64,000 nucleotides of DNA from positions 1 to 64,000 of the forward strand of contig DQFO01000016.1 of assembly GCA_003525075.1 (NCBI GenBank), given 5' to 3'. The notes below the pieces were generated by a model. The model was not told where the DNA came from. It did not search any database and was given only the letters and a program-made list of their open reading frames with translations. This document shows, piece after piece, positions 17,767-26,452 of the stretch. A program made the translations under genes and the position numbers. This stretch comes from Clostridiales bacterium (GTDB lineage Bacteria > Bacillota > Clostridia > TANB77 > CAG-508). Each line of letters begins with the position of its first letter. The stretch's first letter is position 1.

Positions 17767-18924
17767 TTAAAATGCTTGAAATATTTTATTGACTTTAGTA
17801 TCATCATTTTTACTTCCATTACTTACATGAATTTCTATTTCTTCTTTTAGAGTTACGAACTCATTACACTTAGATGTCCATACTATTTTTCCTTTTTCTT
17901 CACTGGAGTCTACATATTTTATAGTATATGTAAAGTTTACTCCTTTTTGATTATATTCATAAAATGTTTTTGCAATCTCACTCTCACTAATTCCATTCAT
18001 GTTTGAAAAATAAGGTTTTCCTAGTGAATATGTAAGTGTTACTTCGTTATCTGTTTCTTTTTTAGTTGTTCCAGCTTTAACAGATTGAGAAATTAATTTT
18101 CCATAAGATACATTCATATTATAAACATTTTTTATTTTTAGTTTCACTTTATCACTTAATTCTTGTGCTTCATCACTTGAAACTTTTGAATAATTTGGAA
18201 TCTTAATTCCTGCTCCTATTGAAACCTCAAATACTATTGTTGTATCATCTGTTAATTCTTGTCCATTCTCAACTGATTGAGAAATTAATTTTCCATTTTC
18301 TATTGTGTCACTAAATTTTTCTTTCACTTCATAATTAACATTGTTTTCTTGGCACCATTTTTCAGCTTCTGTTTGTGTTTTAGATGTAAAGTCTTCCATA
18401 TTTAATACTTTCGCACCTTTTGAAACTATTATAGTCAATTTATCACTTCTTGTAAAATTTGTTTCATTTGTAGCAATATTTTCAAATTCATATTTTATAA
18501 TTTTTCCTGTTTCTATTTCACTTGAATGTTCTTCTTTAATTGTTACATTACTTAAATCATTTTCTTCTTTCCATGCTTTAATATCAGATGCGGTTGCTGA
18601 ATCTTTTTCAGGAACTAATATTTTCTCATTAGGATCTTTTCCTTTACTTACAATTATTTTTATACTACTTTTCTTAAATATTTTTGTTCCATCTTTTATT
18701 GATTGTGAAATAACTATTCTTTCAGTTATTTTAGTATCATATTGTTCTTCTTCTATTATTTCTACGTCATTATTCTTTCCCCATTTTGTTGCAATAGTAT
18801 TTAGTCCATTTACAAAGTTAGGGACTTCTACTATTTGAGAAAATATTACTAACAAACTTATCGTAATTACAATCACAATTGATACAATTATAGTAATTAT
18901 TTTTTGTTTTTTCTTTTTCTTCAT
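17767..18924 (-). CDS. PASTA-repeat surface protein without kinase domain
   Basis: A 385-residue single-pass membrane protein: basic MKKKKKQK, one helix (IITIIVSIVIVITISLLVIFS), then about five extracellular PASTA-like repeats to the C-terminus. The repeats show VISQSIKDGTKI...IIVSKG, LISQSVENGQEL and LISQSVKAGTTK. PASTA domains bind peptidoglycan or muropeptides, usually as the outer part of PrkC/Stk1 kinases or PBPs. Here nothing but the helix precedes them, and the ATG sits exactly at the break of the flavodiiron gene. It may be the outer half of a kinase cut by deletion. Only a weak GAGGT precedes the start. Confidence 0.7.
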   Translation of the reverse strand: MKKKKKQKIITIIVSIVIVITISLLVIFSQIVEVPNFVNGLNTIATKWGKNNDVEIIEEEQYDTKITERIVISQSIKDGTKIFKKSSIKIIVSKGKDPNEKILVPEKDSATASDIKAWKEENDLSNVTIKEEHSSEIETGKIIKYEFENIATNETNFTRSDKLTIIVSKGAKVLNMEDFTSKTQTEAEKWCQENNVNYEVKEKFSDTIENGKLISQSVENGQELTDDTTIVFEVSIGAGIKIPNYSKVSSDEAQELSDKVKLKIKNVYNMNVSYGKLISQSVKAGTTKKETDNEVTLTYSLGKPYFSNMNGISESEIAKTFYEYNQKGVNFTYTIKYVDSSEEKGKIVWTSKCNEFVTLKEEIEIHVSNGSKNDDTKVNKIFQAF

Positions 18925-19398
18925 ATGTCATCATTACCTCTGGCCAATGTACCATTGGAGCCATAATGAATTTTAATTTATGGTTTCCTAAGTCTAAAAT
19001 TTCTCCTTCTTTTACTTCAATTTTTTTTGAGTCTAAATTTTGTATATCAAAAAATTGAGGTAAAAAGGTAAAAGTTTTCGAATTTCCAACTAACTTTATA
19101 TCTGGATATTTTTTCATTAAAGTATTTATATTGTAAGCATGGTCTGGTTCCAGATGTGAAATAACTAAATAATCAGGTTTCTGCCATTTAATGCTTTATC
19201 TAAATTTTCAAGCCATTGATTTGTTCTTCTTTTATCAATTGTATCCATTATTGCAATTTTTTTATCAATTATTATGTATGAATTATATGCTACTCCATTT
19301 GGCACATTATATTGATTCTCAAATAATTCAATATCTTTATCATCTGCTCCGATATATATTATATCATCAGAAATGATAATATCTTTCACTTTTATCAC
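18915..19398 (-). pseudogene. Flavodiiron protein (FprA) N-terminal remnant
   Basis: The first 75 codons (MIKVKDIIISDDIIYIG...) run to a frameshift near 19182, and the next frame reads KPDYLVISHLEPDHAYN...FIMAPMVHWPEVMMTYEE. This is the metallo-beta-lactamase domain of A-type flavoproteins with its HxExDH iron ligands. The sequence then leaves the family at about 18915, where the PASTA gene begins. The second half of that domain and the whole flavodoxin domain are gone. Neighbouring superoxide reductase and rubrerythrin genes show the original context, oxygen and NO detoxification. Confidence 0.8.
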
Positions 19399-19448
19399 AG
19401 TCCTTTCTATGTAACAAATCTCACACCAAAAGTTTAATTTATCTATAT

Positions 19449-19829
19449 TTATTCAACTTCTTTTGACCAAAGTCCATGTTTATTACAAAAAGAATAAATT
19501 TTACTTCCTTTAACATATGGAAATATTACACAGGCTTCTTCACCTGGCAATAAAAATTTCTTTATAATTTTTTTATTTGCTAACATTGCAATCCATTCTA
19601 TAAAATGGTCTTCCTCCATAACATGGTTAACCTTTACAATTATATGATTATCTATTGCTTCATAGTTTGGTACATGTTTTTCAAAAGATGCGTCTACACT
19701 ATTTGGAGCTAATTCTATCATTTCTTCACCGCAACATTTAATACTACAATTATCACTAGTACAATCTTTTATGACTTCAACTAAAGTTTGACATTTAGAA
19801 CATCTTTTTATTACTAATTCTTTTTTCAT
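19449..19829 (-). CDS. Desulfoferrodoxin (superoxide reductase)
   Basis: It reduces superoxide to peroxide in anaerobes. At 126 residues it has both iron centres: the N-terminal desulforedoxin type with Cys10, Cys13, Cys32 and Cys33, and the catalytic Fe(His)4Cys centre with His in EKHVPNYE, two in NHVMEEDHFIEW, and Cys plus His in FCNKHGLW. The set is complete. A GGAGG site precedes the ATG. It lies between rubrerythrin, which removes the peroxide formed, and the broken flavodiiron gene, in one direction. Confidence 0.93.
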   Translation of the reverse strand: MKKELVIKRCSKCQTLVEVIKDCTSDNCSIKCCGEEMIELAPNSVDASFEKHVPNYEAIDNHIIVKVNHVMEEDHFIEWIAMLANKKIIKKFLLPGEEACVIFPYVKGSKIYSFCNKHGLWSKEVE

Positions 19830-19881
19830 AAATTCCCTCCATATTAATTTATATTTCTCATAAGAATAGTTTTCCTATATT

Positions 19882-20421
19882 TTAATAATTTTCAGCTTTA
19901 ATTTCGAAATATGCTTTTGGATGGCTACATACAGGGCAAACTTCTGGAGCTTTTGTTCCAACAACAATATGTCCACAATTTCTACATTTCCATATTTTAA
20001 CTTCTCCTGCTTCAAACACTTTTCCATCTTTTACATTTTCTAATAATTTTAAATATCTTTCTTCATGTTCTTTTTCAATTTTGCCAACTTCTTCAAATAA
20101 GTATGCAATATGGTCAAAACCTTCTTCTTTAGCTATTTTAGCAAATTCAGCATACATATCTGTCCATTCATAATTTTCTCCATCAGCAGCAGCTTTTAAG
20201 TTCTCAGCTGTTGTTCCAATTTCTCCACCATTTAATAATTTAAACCACATTTTTGCATGTTCTTTTTCATTATCAGATGTTTCTTGGAAAATTGCAGCTA
20301 TTTGTTCATATCCTTCTTTTTTTGCTTTACTAGCAAAATATGTATATTTATTTCTTGCCTGAGATTCTCCGGCAAAAGCTGTCATTAAATTTTGCTCTGT
20401 TTTTGATCCTTTTAATTCCAT
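19882..20421 (-). CDS. rbr: Rubrerythrin
   Basis: A non-haem iron peroxidase of 179 residues. The ferritin-like four-helix part carries the di-iron Glu/His ligands in FAGESQARNKY, SDNEKEHAKMW and GKIEKEHEERY. The C-terminal rubredoxin domain has CRNCG and CPVCSH (about 144-164). This is the classical domain order. GGAGGTAATAATT lies before the ATG. With the superoxide reductase downstream it forms a two-step oxygen-defence pathway. Confidence 0.95.
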   Translation of the reverse strand: MELKGSKTEQNLMTAFAGESQARNKYTYFASKAKKEGYEQIAAIFQETSDNEKEHAKMWFKLLNGGEIGTTAENLKAAADGENYEWTDMYAEFAKIAKEEGFDHIAYLFEEVGKIEKEHEERYLKLLENVKDGKVFEAGEVKIWKCRNCGHIVVGTKAPEVCPVCSHPKAYFEIKAENY

Positions 20422-20557
20422 AATTATTACCTCCTAATACTTTTTATCTATGCAAAATATCACATTATTGAATTAAAGTCAATATTTTTTTTGATGTTCG
20501 AATAAAATTAAAAATACAACTTGTAATTTGTATTTTTGAATATTTATTTAAAAATTA

Positions 20558-21451
20558 CTATTTATTCTTTGATAATTGTCTTATTTTTTCGTGATAAAAA
20601 TAGTTTATTATTATAGGTTTTCCAGTAGGATTTTTAAAAAATGGTTCTTCATCTATAACATACATAAGTCCATTTTTATCTGCATACTCTTGTACTTTTT
20701 TATCTAACCCTTCCCAATAAGACATATCTTTTTTAGTATAAATCTTATTATACAAATCATTTAATTCAGGGTGTTTTTCTTTTATATAATTTATTATAGT
20801 AGGCTTAAATGTACCTCTTAAATTCAAGTTTTCAAGCCATATATAGTCGCAAAAGTCTTTTATTTTTTCTATTATAGTAAATACATCAGTAATACCAGGA
20901 AATATTGGAGAAATAAAACAAGTTGTTCTTATTCCTGCATCGTGAACTTGTTTCATTGCTTCAATTCTTGATTTTATTGTTGGTGCTGAATCCATATCTT
21001 TCTTAAATTCTTCATCTAATGTATTTATTGACCAAGCAACCAATGGATTAGGATATGTTTTTATCAAGTCAATATCTCTTGTAACTAAATTAGATTTTGT
21101 TGTTATAATTAAATTTATTCCACTTCCTTGCATTTCTTCTAAAAATGCTCTTGTTCTTTTATATTTTGCTTCGAAATAATTATATCCATCTGTTACAGAT
21201 CCTACTATCATTGTTTTACTTTTATATTTTTCAGGATTTTTTATTTTATCCCACATCTTAACATCTAAAAACATTCCCCAATCTTCTTTATGTCCTGTAA
21301 ATCTTTTCATAAATGTAGCATAACAATATTCACAACCAAAAGGGCAACCAACATAAGGATTTATTGAATATCCTGCTATTGGCAAGTTTGATTTTGTAAG
21401 AATTGTATCAACTTTCTTTTCTTTAATTACAACTTTTTTTAAATCTATCAT
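20558..21451 (-). CDS. Radical SAM protein, likely mobile pair protein B
   Basis: A 297-residue radical S-adenosylmethionine enzyme related to spore photoproduct lyase-like proteins. The cluster motif CPFGCEYCYA (Cys35, Cys39, Cys42) is near the N-terminus, followed by GSVTDGYNYFEAKY, LIITTKSNLVTRD and FISPIFPGITDV. Its start overlaps the stop of the next radical SAM gene by 4 nt (ATGA). Such a two-gene pair matches what is described as the radical SAM mobile pair, an accessory system of unknown chemistry in Firmicutes. My assignment as partner B is from memory of family features. Confidence 0.75.
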   Translation of the reverse strand: MIDLKKVVIKEKKVDTILTKSNLPIAGYSINPYVGCPFGCEYCYATFMKRFTGHKEDWGMFLDVKMWDKIKNPEKYKSKTMIVGSVTDGYNYFEAKYKRTRAFLEEMQGSGINLIITTKSNLVTRDIDLIKTYPNPLVAWSINTLDEEFKKDMDSAPTIKSRIEAMKQVHDAGIRTTCFISPIFPGITDVFTIIEKIKDFCDYIWLENLNLRGTFKPTIINYIKEKHPELNDLYNKIYTKKDMSYWEGLDKKVQEYADKNGLMYVIDEEPFFKNPTGKPIIINYFYHEKIRQLSKNK

Positions 21452-22110
21452 TCTATTCCTCCAAATTCTTTAGGAAATTCTTGAACAAACTCATCTTCTT
21501 TTAAAATTCCTAATAAATCTTCTTTCATAAATACAGGTATATTTTTCTCTTTTGCTTGATTGTAAATGTTAAATACCCATTCTCTTTTTGATGATATTTT
21601 CCCTTTTCTATTACCTGTTTCAGTACCTATTACAATCCAAGAAATATTACTTAAATCTAATTTTCCTACATCATCAAACATAGGCTCAAAAGTAATATGG
21701 TAATGATTTGCTTTGATATTATTTCTTAAATAATCAATTCTTGTCTTTTCTTTTGAAGAAGTAACTGTTACACCAAACCAACCATTATCAGGAGTTTCTT
21801 TTAATTTAATATTTTCAGGTCTTTTAGTTAAAAAAATGTATTGCGTGTTTTCATTTTCTTTCATTTTAGAAAAAACTTTATCTTTCCATTCTTCATTCCA
21901 ACCTGATAAGTCACTTTGTCCAGTTAGTAAATATGCCGTATGCCTTTTATTATCAAGCATTTTCAATTTATTTTCAAAAAATACAGGCTTATTAAAATCA
22001 TCAATAGTATGAAATCTATTATTATTCATTCTTGCATAGCAATACGAACATCCTATACTACATCCAATTACTATATTTATATTTTTTATTGTATCTTTAA
22101 TACATTGCAA
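21448..22110 (-). CDS. Radical SAM protein, likely mobile pair protein A
   Basis: A 220-residue enzyme with the motif CSIGCSYCYAR at about residues 16-26, then GQSDLSGWNEEW, YIFLTKRPENI, WFGVTVTSS and ITFEPMFDDVG. This pattern is shared with the DUF5131 (phage Gp37/Gp68-like) radical SAM group. It is translationally coupled to the downstream partner. An HxlR-type regulator lies 21 nt upstream in the same direction and could form one operon with the pair. The reaction is unknown. Confidence 0.75.
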   Translation of the reverse strand: MQCIKDTIKNINIVIGCSIGCSYCYARMNNNRFHTIDDFNKPVFFENKLKMLDNKRHTAYLLTGQSDLSGWNEEWKDKVFSKMKENENTQYIFLTKRPENIKLKETPDNGWFGVTVTSSKEKTRIDYLRNNIKANHYHITFEPMFDDVGKLDLSNISWIVIGTETGNRKGKISSKREWVFNIYNQAKEKNIPVFMKEDLLGILKEDEFVQEFPKEFGGIE

Positions 22111-22131
22111 TTTTCTTTCTCCTTAAATTTA

Positions 22132-22455
22132 TTATAATTTTGATTTGTAAAATTCACCAAATGAAGCCATTATATCTAACATTTTACTTAATTCTAATCC
22201 TAAATCAGTCATTCCATATTCAACTTTTGGTGGATTCGTATGATAATCCTTTCTAAAAATAATACCATCACTTTCTAATTGCCTTAAACTATCTGTTAAT
22301 ACTTTTTGTGATATTCCATTCAATGACTTTTGCAACTCATTAAATCTCCATGTTCTTTTTGTTAAATTTCTTATTATCAACAATTTCCACTTATTTCCTA
22401 CTAAAGATATTGTAGTTGCAACAGGACATTCTGGTAATTCATTTATATTTCTCAT
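22132..22455 (-). CDS. HxlR-family transcriptional regulator
   Basis: A 107-residue winged-helix regulator of the HxlR group. It has CPVATTISLVGNKWKLLIIRNL (N-terminal helices), RFNELQKSLNGISQKVLTDSLRQLESDGII (helix-turn-helix) and PPKVEYGMTDLGLEL (wing and dimer helix). It is complete. The gene is divergent from a cupin gene and heads the radical SAM pair. A long palindrome (22507-22536) overlaps its own -35 (TTGTCA; -10 TACAAT), which implies autorepression and control of the cupin. Confidence 0.88.
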   Translation of the reverse strand: MRNINELPECPVATTISLVGNKWKLLIIRNLTKRTWRFNELQKSLNGISQKVLTDSLRQLESDGIIFRKDYHTNPPKVEYGMTDLGLELSKMLDIMASFGEFYKSKL

Positions 22456-22506
22456 TTTGATACTCCTTACTAATTTATTGATATTGTATCACATATTATT
22501 AATTTG

Positions 22507-22536
22507 ACAAGTAGTTACTTTAAAGTGCGTACTTGT
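22507..22536. promoter_or_regulatory. HxlR operator between regulator and cupin
   Basis: A 30-bp palindrome: outer arms ACAAGTA and TACTTGT, and a central perfect ACTTTAAAGT, with 3 nt mismatched on each side. It covers the -35 of the HxlR gene and lies upstream of the cupin. The half AAGTACGCACTTT recurs at 30361 before the other HxlR gene. Confidence 0.75.
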
Positions 22537-22594
22537 TTTATTGTATGTACTTTGATATAAATTCGTTATACTAATATTTAAGGAGGAATTTAAA

Positions 22595-22948
22595 ATGTCA
22601 AATTTTATGAAAGTAAGTTCAGAAAGTGCACATAGAGTTGAATTACACGAAAAATTAGGTTTAACAGGTGCTGAAATTAGCATCAACACTATTGGAGCAG
22701 GAGAAAGTGTACCTTTTATTCATTCTCATAAACAAAATGAAGAAATTTATTATGTTATAAGTGGTTCTGGCAAAGCTATTATTGACAACGAAGAAGTTAA
22801 TTTAGTTACTGGTGATTGGGTAAGAATATCTCCAGTAGCAGAAAGACAATTTTTTGCTAACAAAAACAATGCAATTTCTTACATTTGTATTCAAGTAAAA
22901 GAAAATTCTCTTGAAGGATTTACTGCAAATGATGCCATTATAAAATAA
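22595..22948 (+). CDS. Small cupin protein
   Basis: A single cupin barrel of 117 residues. The metal-binding motifs are present: PFIHSHKQNEEIYYVISGSG (His, His, Glu) and a second strand set around VRISPVAERQFFA, where the usual His is Gln/Arg, so metal binding may be altered. GGAGGAATTT lies before the ATG. It is one of the few plus-strand genes, divergent from the HxlR regulator, and is probably its target. It ends in a strong terminator. Confidence 0.88.
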   Translation: MSNFMKVSSESAHRVELHEKLGLTGAEISINTIGAGESVPFIHSHKQNEEIYYVISGSGKAIIDNEEVNLVTGDWVRISPVAERQFFANKNNAISYICIQVKENSLEGFTANDAIIK

Positions 22949-22950
22949 AT

Positions 22951-22989
22951 GAAAAAATCTCTGAAAGTATAATCTTTCGGAGATTTTTA
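22951..22989 (+). terminator. Terminator of the cupin gene
   Basis: AAAAATCTC pairs with GAGATTTTTATT around an inner CTGAAAG/CTTTCGG stem. Confidence 0.85.
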
Positions 22990-23038
22990 TTACTATAAAA
23001 TTGTAATTTGTAACTATACTTAAAAGTTTAAGTTGTAG

Positions 23039-23611
23039 CTATAAATTATTTTTTATATCTATAATAGAGGTAAATATAAATGATTTTATCCCTAATTCAT
23101 TTGCTACAATAACATTTTTTTCTTTGTCATCGAAAAATAATGTTTCCTCTTTATTTAAACTAAATCTATTAAGTACTAAGTTATAAATTTCATAACTTGG
23201 TTTAATTAAATGTTCTTGATAAGAATATATTCCCCCATCAAACATATAATTTATATTAATAATACTATTTATGTAATTATAGCTATCTTCTGTTATGTTA
23301 GTTAACAAAAATAGTTTATACCCATCTTTTTTTAATTTTTTTATAAATTCAAAATTATTTTCTATTAAAGGATATGATTTTTTTAAATTATCTTTTTCTA
23401 GAATATATTTAATATCATTGAAATCTTTTTCATTTTGAAAACTGTTTATATATTCTTGAATGCTTAATTTTCCTAGTAAGCATTTTTTGAATTCTTTACC
23501 ATAAGCAGTCTTATAAATATAATCACAATCTTTACCTAATATTTTTTCAATATTATCTTTACTATCATCGAAAAGTATTCCTCCAACATCCAATATAATA
23601 TTTTTAATCAT
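23039..23611 (-). CDS. HAD-superfamily hydrolase (subfamily IA)
   Basis: A 190-residue phosphatase-like protein. Motif I is LDVGGILFDD, with the nucleophile Asp followed by Gly in place of the catalytic second Asp, as in YihX-type members. Motif II is LFLLTNIT, the Lys is in HLIKPSYEIY, and motif III is LFFDDKEKNVIVA. A helical cap lies between residues 15 and 90. The substrate is unknown, probably a sugar phosphate. It is downstream of a YoaP-type acetyltransferase, separated by an intergenic repeat. Confidence 0.85.
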   Translation of the reverse strand: MIKNIILDVGGILFDDSKDNIEKILGKDCDYIYKTAYGKEFKKCLLGKLSIQEYINSFQNEKDFNDIKYILEKDNLKKSYPLIENNFEFIKKLKKDGYKLFLLTNITEDSYNYINSIININYMFDGGIYSYQEHLIKPSYEIYNLVLNRFSLNKEETLFFDDKEKNVIVANELGIKSFIFTSIIDIKNNL

Positions 23612-23624
23612 TAACTCACTCCAT

Positions 23625-23667
23625 TACAACTTACTATTTTTCCAACTAATTACTAATTTGTAATTTG
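23625..23667. repeat. Intergenic repeat copy 1
   Basis: ACTTACTATTTTTCCAACTA followed by ATTACTAATTTGTAATTTGTT. Close copies lie at 25671-25711 and, partly, at 41023-41052, always between co-directional genes. The core folds (AACTAATTAC against GTAATTTGTT, one mismatch). Confidence 0.45.
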
Positions 23668-24411
23668 TTATTTAATTAACTTTTCAAATGAATTAGCATT
23701 TAATATAGTATTAGATATAAATTTTCCTTTATAGAAATTAGCCCAGTTATTGAAAATACAAGGTGCATTCTTTGCTTTTTCTAATGAATCTACTTTTATA
23801 AAATTGATTTTTATATTATTTTCTTTTGCATATTCAGTTAATTCATTTACTTCATATTCTACATAAGGACATTCGTTGCTATAATAAATAGTGAAATCTT
23901 GATTATCTATTTTCATAGTTCTTGCATTATCATTGAATCTAGGAGTTTCGCTATCATCAAATTGTAATGCTAATAGTTCATAATCTCCGATAGTATCTAC
24001 AGCTTTAAATCCATAATGTTCAAAAAATTTCTTCTCTCCAATAAAAGGTTTTTTCTTTTTAGAAACTAGAGTACATATTCCACTTTTGCCTTTTTCTTTT
24101 GAATCGTTTATTGCATATTCTAGTAATTCTTTTCCAATTCCTTTTCCTTTAAAACTTCCTGCTACCCATAAGCAATAAATATATTCATAATTTTTACCAC
24201 TAATAGGAATCCACGCTGTTTCTATTGGCTCATATTCAATAAATATTTTTCCTCTTGTATTTAATTTTCTAAAAATATGACCATCTTTTAATTTACTTTT
24301 TATCCATTCCTTTTTACTATCAACACCTGCTTGATGTTTTTTATCTCCTATTGCACAACATATATGCTCCTCGTCAATGTTTTCTAATGTCAAATTTATA
24401 TATTCGTTCAC
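23668..24411 (-). CDS. GNAT acetyltransferase with YoaP C-terminal domain
   Basis: A 247-residue two-domain protein. The N-terminal GNAT domain has YCLWVAGSFKGKGIGKELLEYAI, where the acetyl-CoA loop is FKGKGIG. After a linker, residues about 160-247 form the YoaP-like domain with a thioredoxin-fold start YYSNECPYVEYEVNELTEYA and FINNWANFYKGKF-like segments. B. subtilis YoaP has the same architecture; its substrate is not known. It is monocistronic-looking. Confidence 0.85.
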   Translation of the reverse strand: MNEYINLTLENIDEEHICCAIGDKKHQAGVDSKKEWIKSKLKDGHIFRKLNTRGKIFIEYEPIETAWIPISGKNYEYIYCLWVAGSFKGKGIGKELLEYAINDSKEKGKSGICTLVSKKKKPFIGEKKFFEHYGFKAVDTIGDYELLALQFDDSETPRFNDNARTMKIDNQDFTIYYSNECPYVEYEVNELTEYAKENNIKINFIKVDSLEKAKNAPCIFNNWANFYKGKFISNTILNANSFEKLIK

Positions 24412-24448
24412 TTATTTAATCCTCCATACATGTAATTTCTCACTATCA

Positions 24449-25621
24449 TTAACATGACTCTTTCTCAACTTTATTCATATAGAAATTATATATTTTATTG
24501 TTTGCTATATTCATAAGTTTAGCTAATATTATGCTTAATCCAATTACTAGAATAACATACAAATAATCGATTCTACAATAAAAGCAAGGATTTCTCAATA
24601 AATACATAACTAATCCATGATATAAATAAATTTCAAAAGATATATTTCCCAAAAAAGTAAATACCTTATCATTCAATCTCATTTTTTCTAATATAGTAAA
24701 CAATACAAAAAGTAATGCTATACAAATAATATTCATATTTATAACAGGAATAGGCTCTCTCATTATATTGTCTGCTAGATCTGTATCGTTTATTATATCC
24801 ATAATGGCATATCCACTTGTGAAGAATTGAATCCCTATTATTGCAAATAATATAATTGAAAGCATAATTGCATATCTAATTATTTTATTTTTGTTTTTTA
24901 ATGTTATTGCATATTTTTCTTTATAACTTGCCCAATATATACCTATAAAAAATGCAAAACAAGAATTAACCCACCAATTATTAAAGCCTAAAATATTATT
25001 AATAACTATGCAATATAAAATAGTTCCACCAAATACTGCAATATTTATCATTTTTTTCTTTTTTAGAAACTTGGCTGATAAATAAAAAACTACATATAAA
25101 ATAATAATTGCTAACACATACCACGAAAATCTTACAACTGGCTCTCCTTCAACTAAAGAATTAAAAATTTTTCTAGGTGTTAATTGTCCAGTTAATAGAT
25201 ATGCTAAAATAGTAAATATAATTGCTATTATATATGGTATAACTATTTTCATTATTCTTTTATTCAAAAAGTCTTTTAGATAATTTTCTTTTTTTAGATA
25301 GCTTGTCATTAGTCCATATCCTGAATAAAAGAAAAATGCTGAAACTGCAATAGCTCCTACTATTGTAAATACTTTAAGTAGAATTGTGTCTTTTATATAA
25401 ATAGACAAGTGGTGTATTATTATCAATAATGCCAATAGTCCCTTTATTTTATTGCTATTGTATTTATCCAATACATCATTGTTTGCATTAAAAATAGATT
25501 TTCTTTTTATTATTAGGCATATAATTCCTATTAAAAATATTATATCTACTATGTTAACATTAAATATTGCAACATCATTGGGTAATGGATAAATACTGTC
25601 TGATTTTATTGTTGGTAACAT
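24449..25621 (-). CDS. Acyltransferase-3 family membrane protein
   Basis: A 390-residue integral membrane O-acyltransferase (OafA/YrhL type) with ten or more helices. The start of the domain, NKIKGLLALLIIIHHLSIY with the key His, is at about residues 55-75, and RIMKIVIPYI with SWYVLAIIILYV are also typical. An extra helix at the N-terminus precedes it. These enzymes add acetyl or similar groups to surface sugars. No partner lipase domain is present. Confidence 0.88.
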   Translation of the reverse strand: MLPTIKSDSIYPLPNDVAIFNVNIVDIIFLIGIICLIIKRKSIFNANNDVLDKYNSNKIKGLLALLIIIHHLSIYIKDTILLKVFTIVGAIAVSAFFFYSGYGLMTSYLKKENYLKDFLNKRIMKIVIPYIIAIIFTILAYLLTGQLTPRKIFNSLVEGEPVVRFSWYVLAIIILYVVFYLSAKFLKKKKMINIAVFGGTILYCIVINNILGFNNWWVNSCFAFFIGIYWASYKEKYAITLKNKNKIIRYAIMLSIILFAIIGIQFFTSGYAIMDIINDTDLADNIMREPIPVINMNIICIALLFVLFTILEKMRLNDKVFTFLGNISFEIYLYHGLVMYLLRNPCFYCRIDYLYVILVIGLSIILAKLMNIANNKIYNFYMNKVEKESC

Positions 25622-25670
25622 ATACTTTGTTCTCCTATTACTACTAATAAATACATATTAAAGTAAGCGA

Positions 25671-25711
25671 TAACTTACTATTTTTCTAACTAATTACTAA
25701 ATTGTAATTTA
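25671..25711. repeat. Intergenic repeat copy 2
   Basis: ACTTACTATTTTTCTAACTA then ATTACTAAATTGTAATTTAT, differing at few positions from the 23625 copy. It overlaps the end of the DUF5301-type gene. Confidence 0.45.
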
Positions 25712-26134
25712 TCTAACAAGTTTCTCTATCGAATTGTATTCATCTCCACTTATTTGATATATACCATTATATGGTTGTTCAATATAATAACTATTGTTTT
25801 TCTTATATACAAATATTGTATATACTCCAGCTTCTATAAATTGAAAATCAACTTTTATTTCATTATCAATATTTATAGGTGCATCTTGTACACTTTCGTT
25901 TTTAGTTACTCTTTTTGTCCCATTTAAAACATATAGTATATCTTTCATTTCTTCTGTGTCATTAATAATAATATCTTTTTCATTTTGATTTAATGAAATA
26001 CTTTCTAATTTTTCAAGTTGGGGTAAATTAAGTGTATAAGTCCTTCTATCTCTAAAATGATAAAAAATCCCTATCACTAATGCTACTAATACAATTATAC
26101 CTAATATCACAAATAATGCATTTCTATTTTTCAT
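25709..26134 (-). CDS. Membrane-anchored protein, DUF5301-like
   Basis: A 141-residue protein with one N-terminal helix (ALFVILGIIVLVALVIGIFYHF) and an outer domain. TYTLNLPQLEKLESISLNQN...VSQ-like strands, TKNESVQDAPINIDNEIKVDFQF and GVYTIFVYKKNNSYYIEQPYNGIYQI resemble DUF5301 proteins. The start at 26134 is set by GGAGG 6 nt upstream; the longer reading begins inside that site. The function is unknown. It forms a run of secreted or anchored small proteins with the next two genes. Confidence 0.75.
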   Translation of the reverse strand: MKNRNALFVILGIIVLVALVIGIFYHFRDRRTYTLNLPQLEKLESISLNQNEKDIIINDTEEMKDILYVLNGTKRVTKNESVQDAPINIDNEIKVDFQFIEAGVYTIFVYKKNNSYYIEQPYNGIYQISGDEYNSIEKLVR

Positions 26135-26240
26135 AAAAACCTCCATTCAAATTATTTTTAATTTTCTCGCATATCAATTATAGCATTATTTCAAAAAGAT
26201 TTATATTAAACTTTTCTTAAAAAGTTACTTGAAATTTGTA

Positions 26241-26428
26241 TTACTCTTTGTCTTTTTTGCTATTCCTATATAATATACTGAATGTTAGTGTAAATAACAT
26301 TGGTATAACTGAATATCCAGCATTATCTAATTTATGAGTGATTACCAAGTATCCGCCAATCAAAGTTAAAATTGCAAATACAAGACTTAAAATCAAAATA
26401 TTTTTACTTTTAATTTTTCTTTATTCAT
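26241..26428 (-). pseudogene. Frameshifted two-helix membrane protein
   Basis: ATG at 26428 with GGAG upstream gives MNKEKLKVKIF and a stop. Two frames over, the sequence reads KNILILSLVFAILTLIGGYLVITHKLDNAGYSVIPMLFTLTFSILYRNSKKDKE and stops at 26241 (given here as a run of shorter motifs: ILILSLVFAILTLIGG, VIPMLFTLTFSILY). An indel in the A-rich stretch near 26400 explains it. Intact, it would be a 60-residue protein. Confidence 0.55.
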
Positions 26429-26452
26429 AACTTTTATATCTCCTTTATATAT

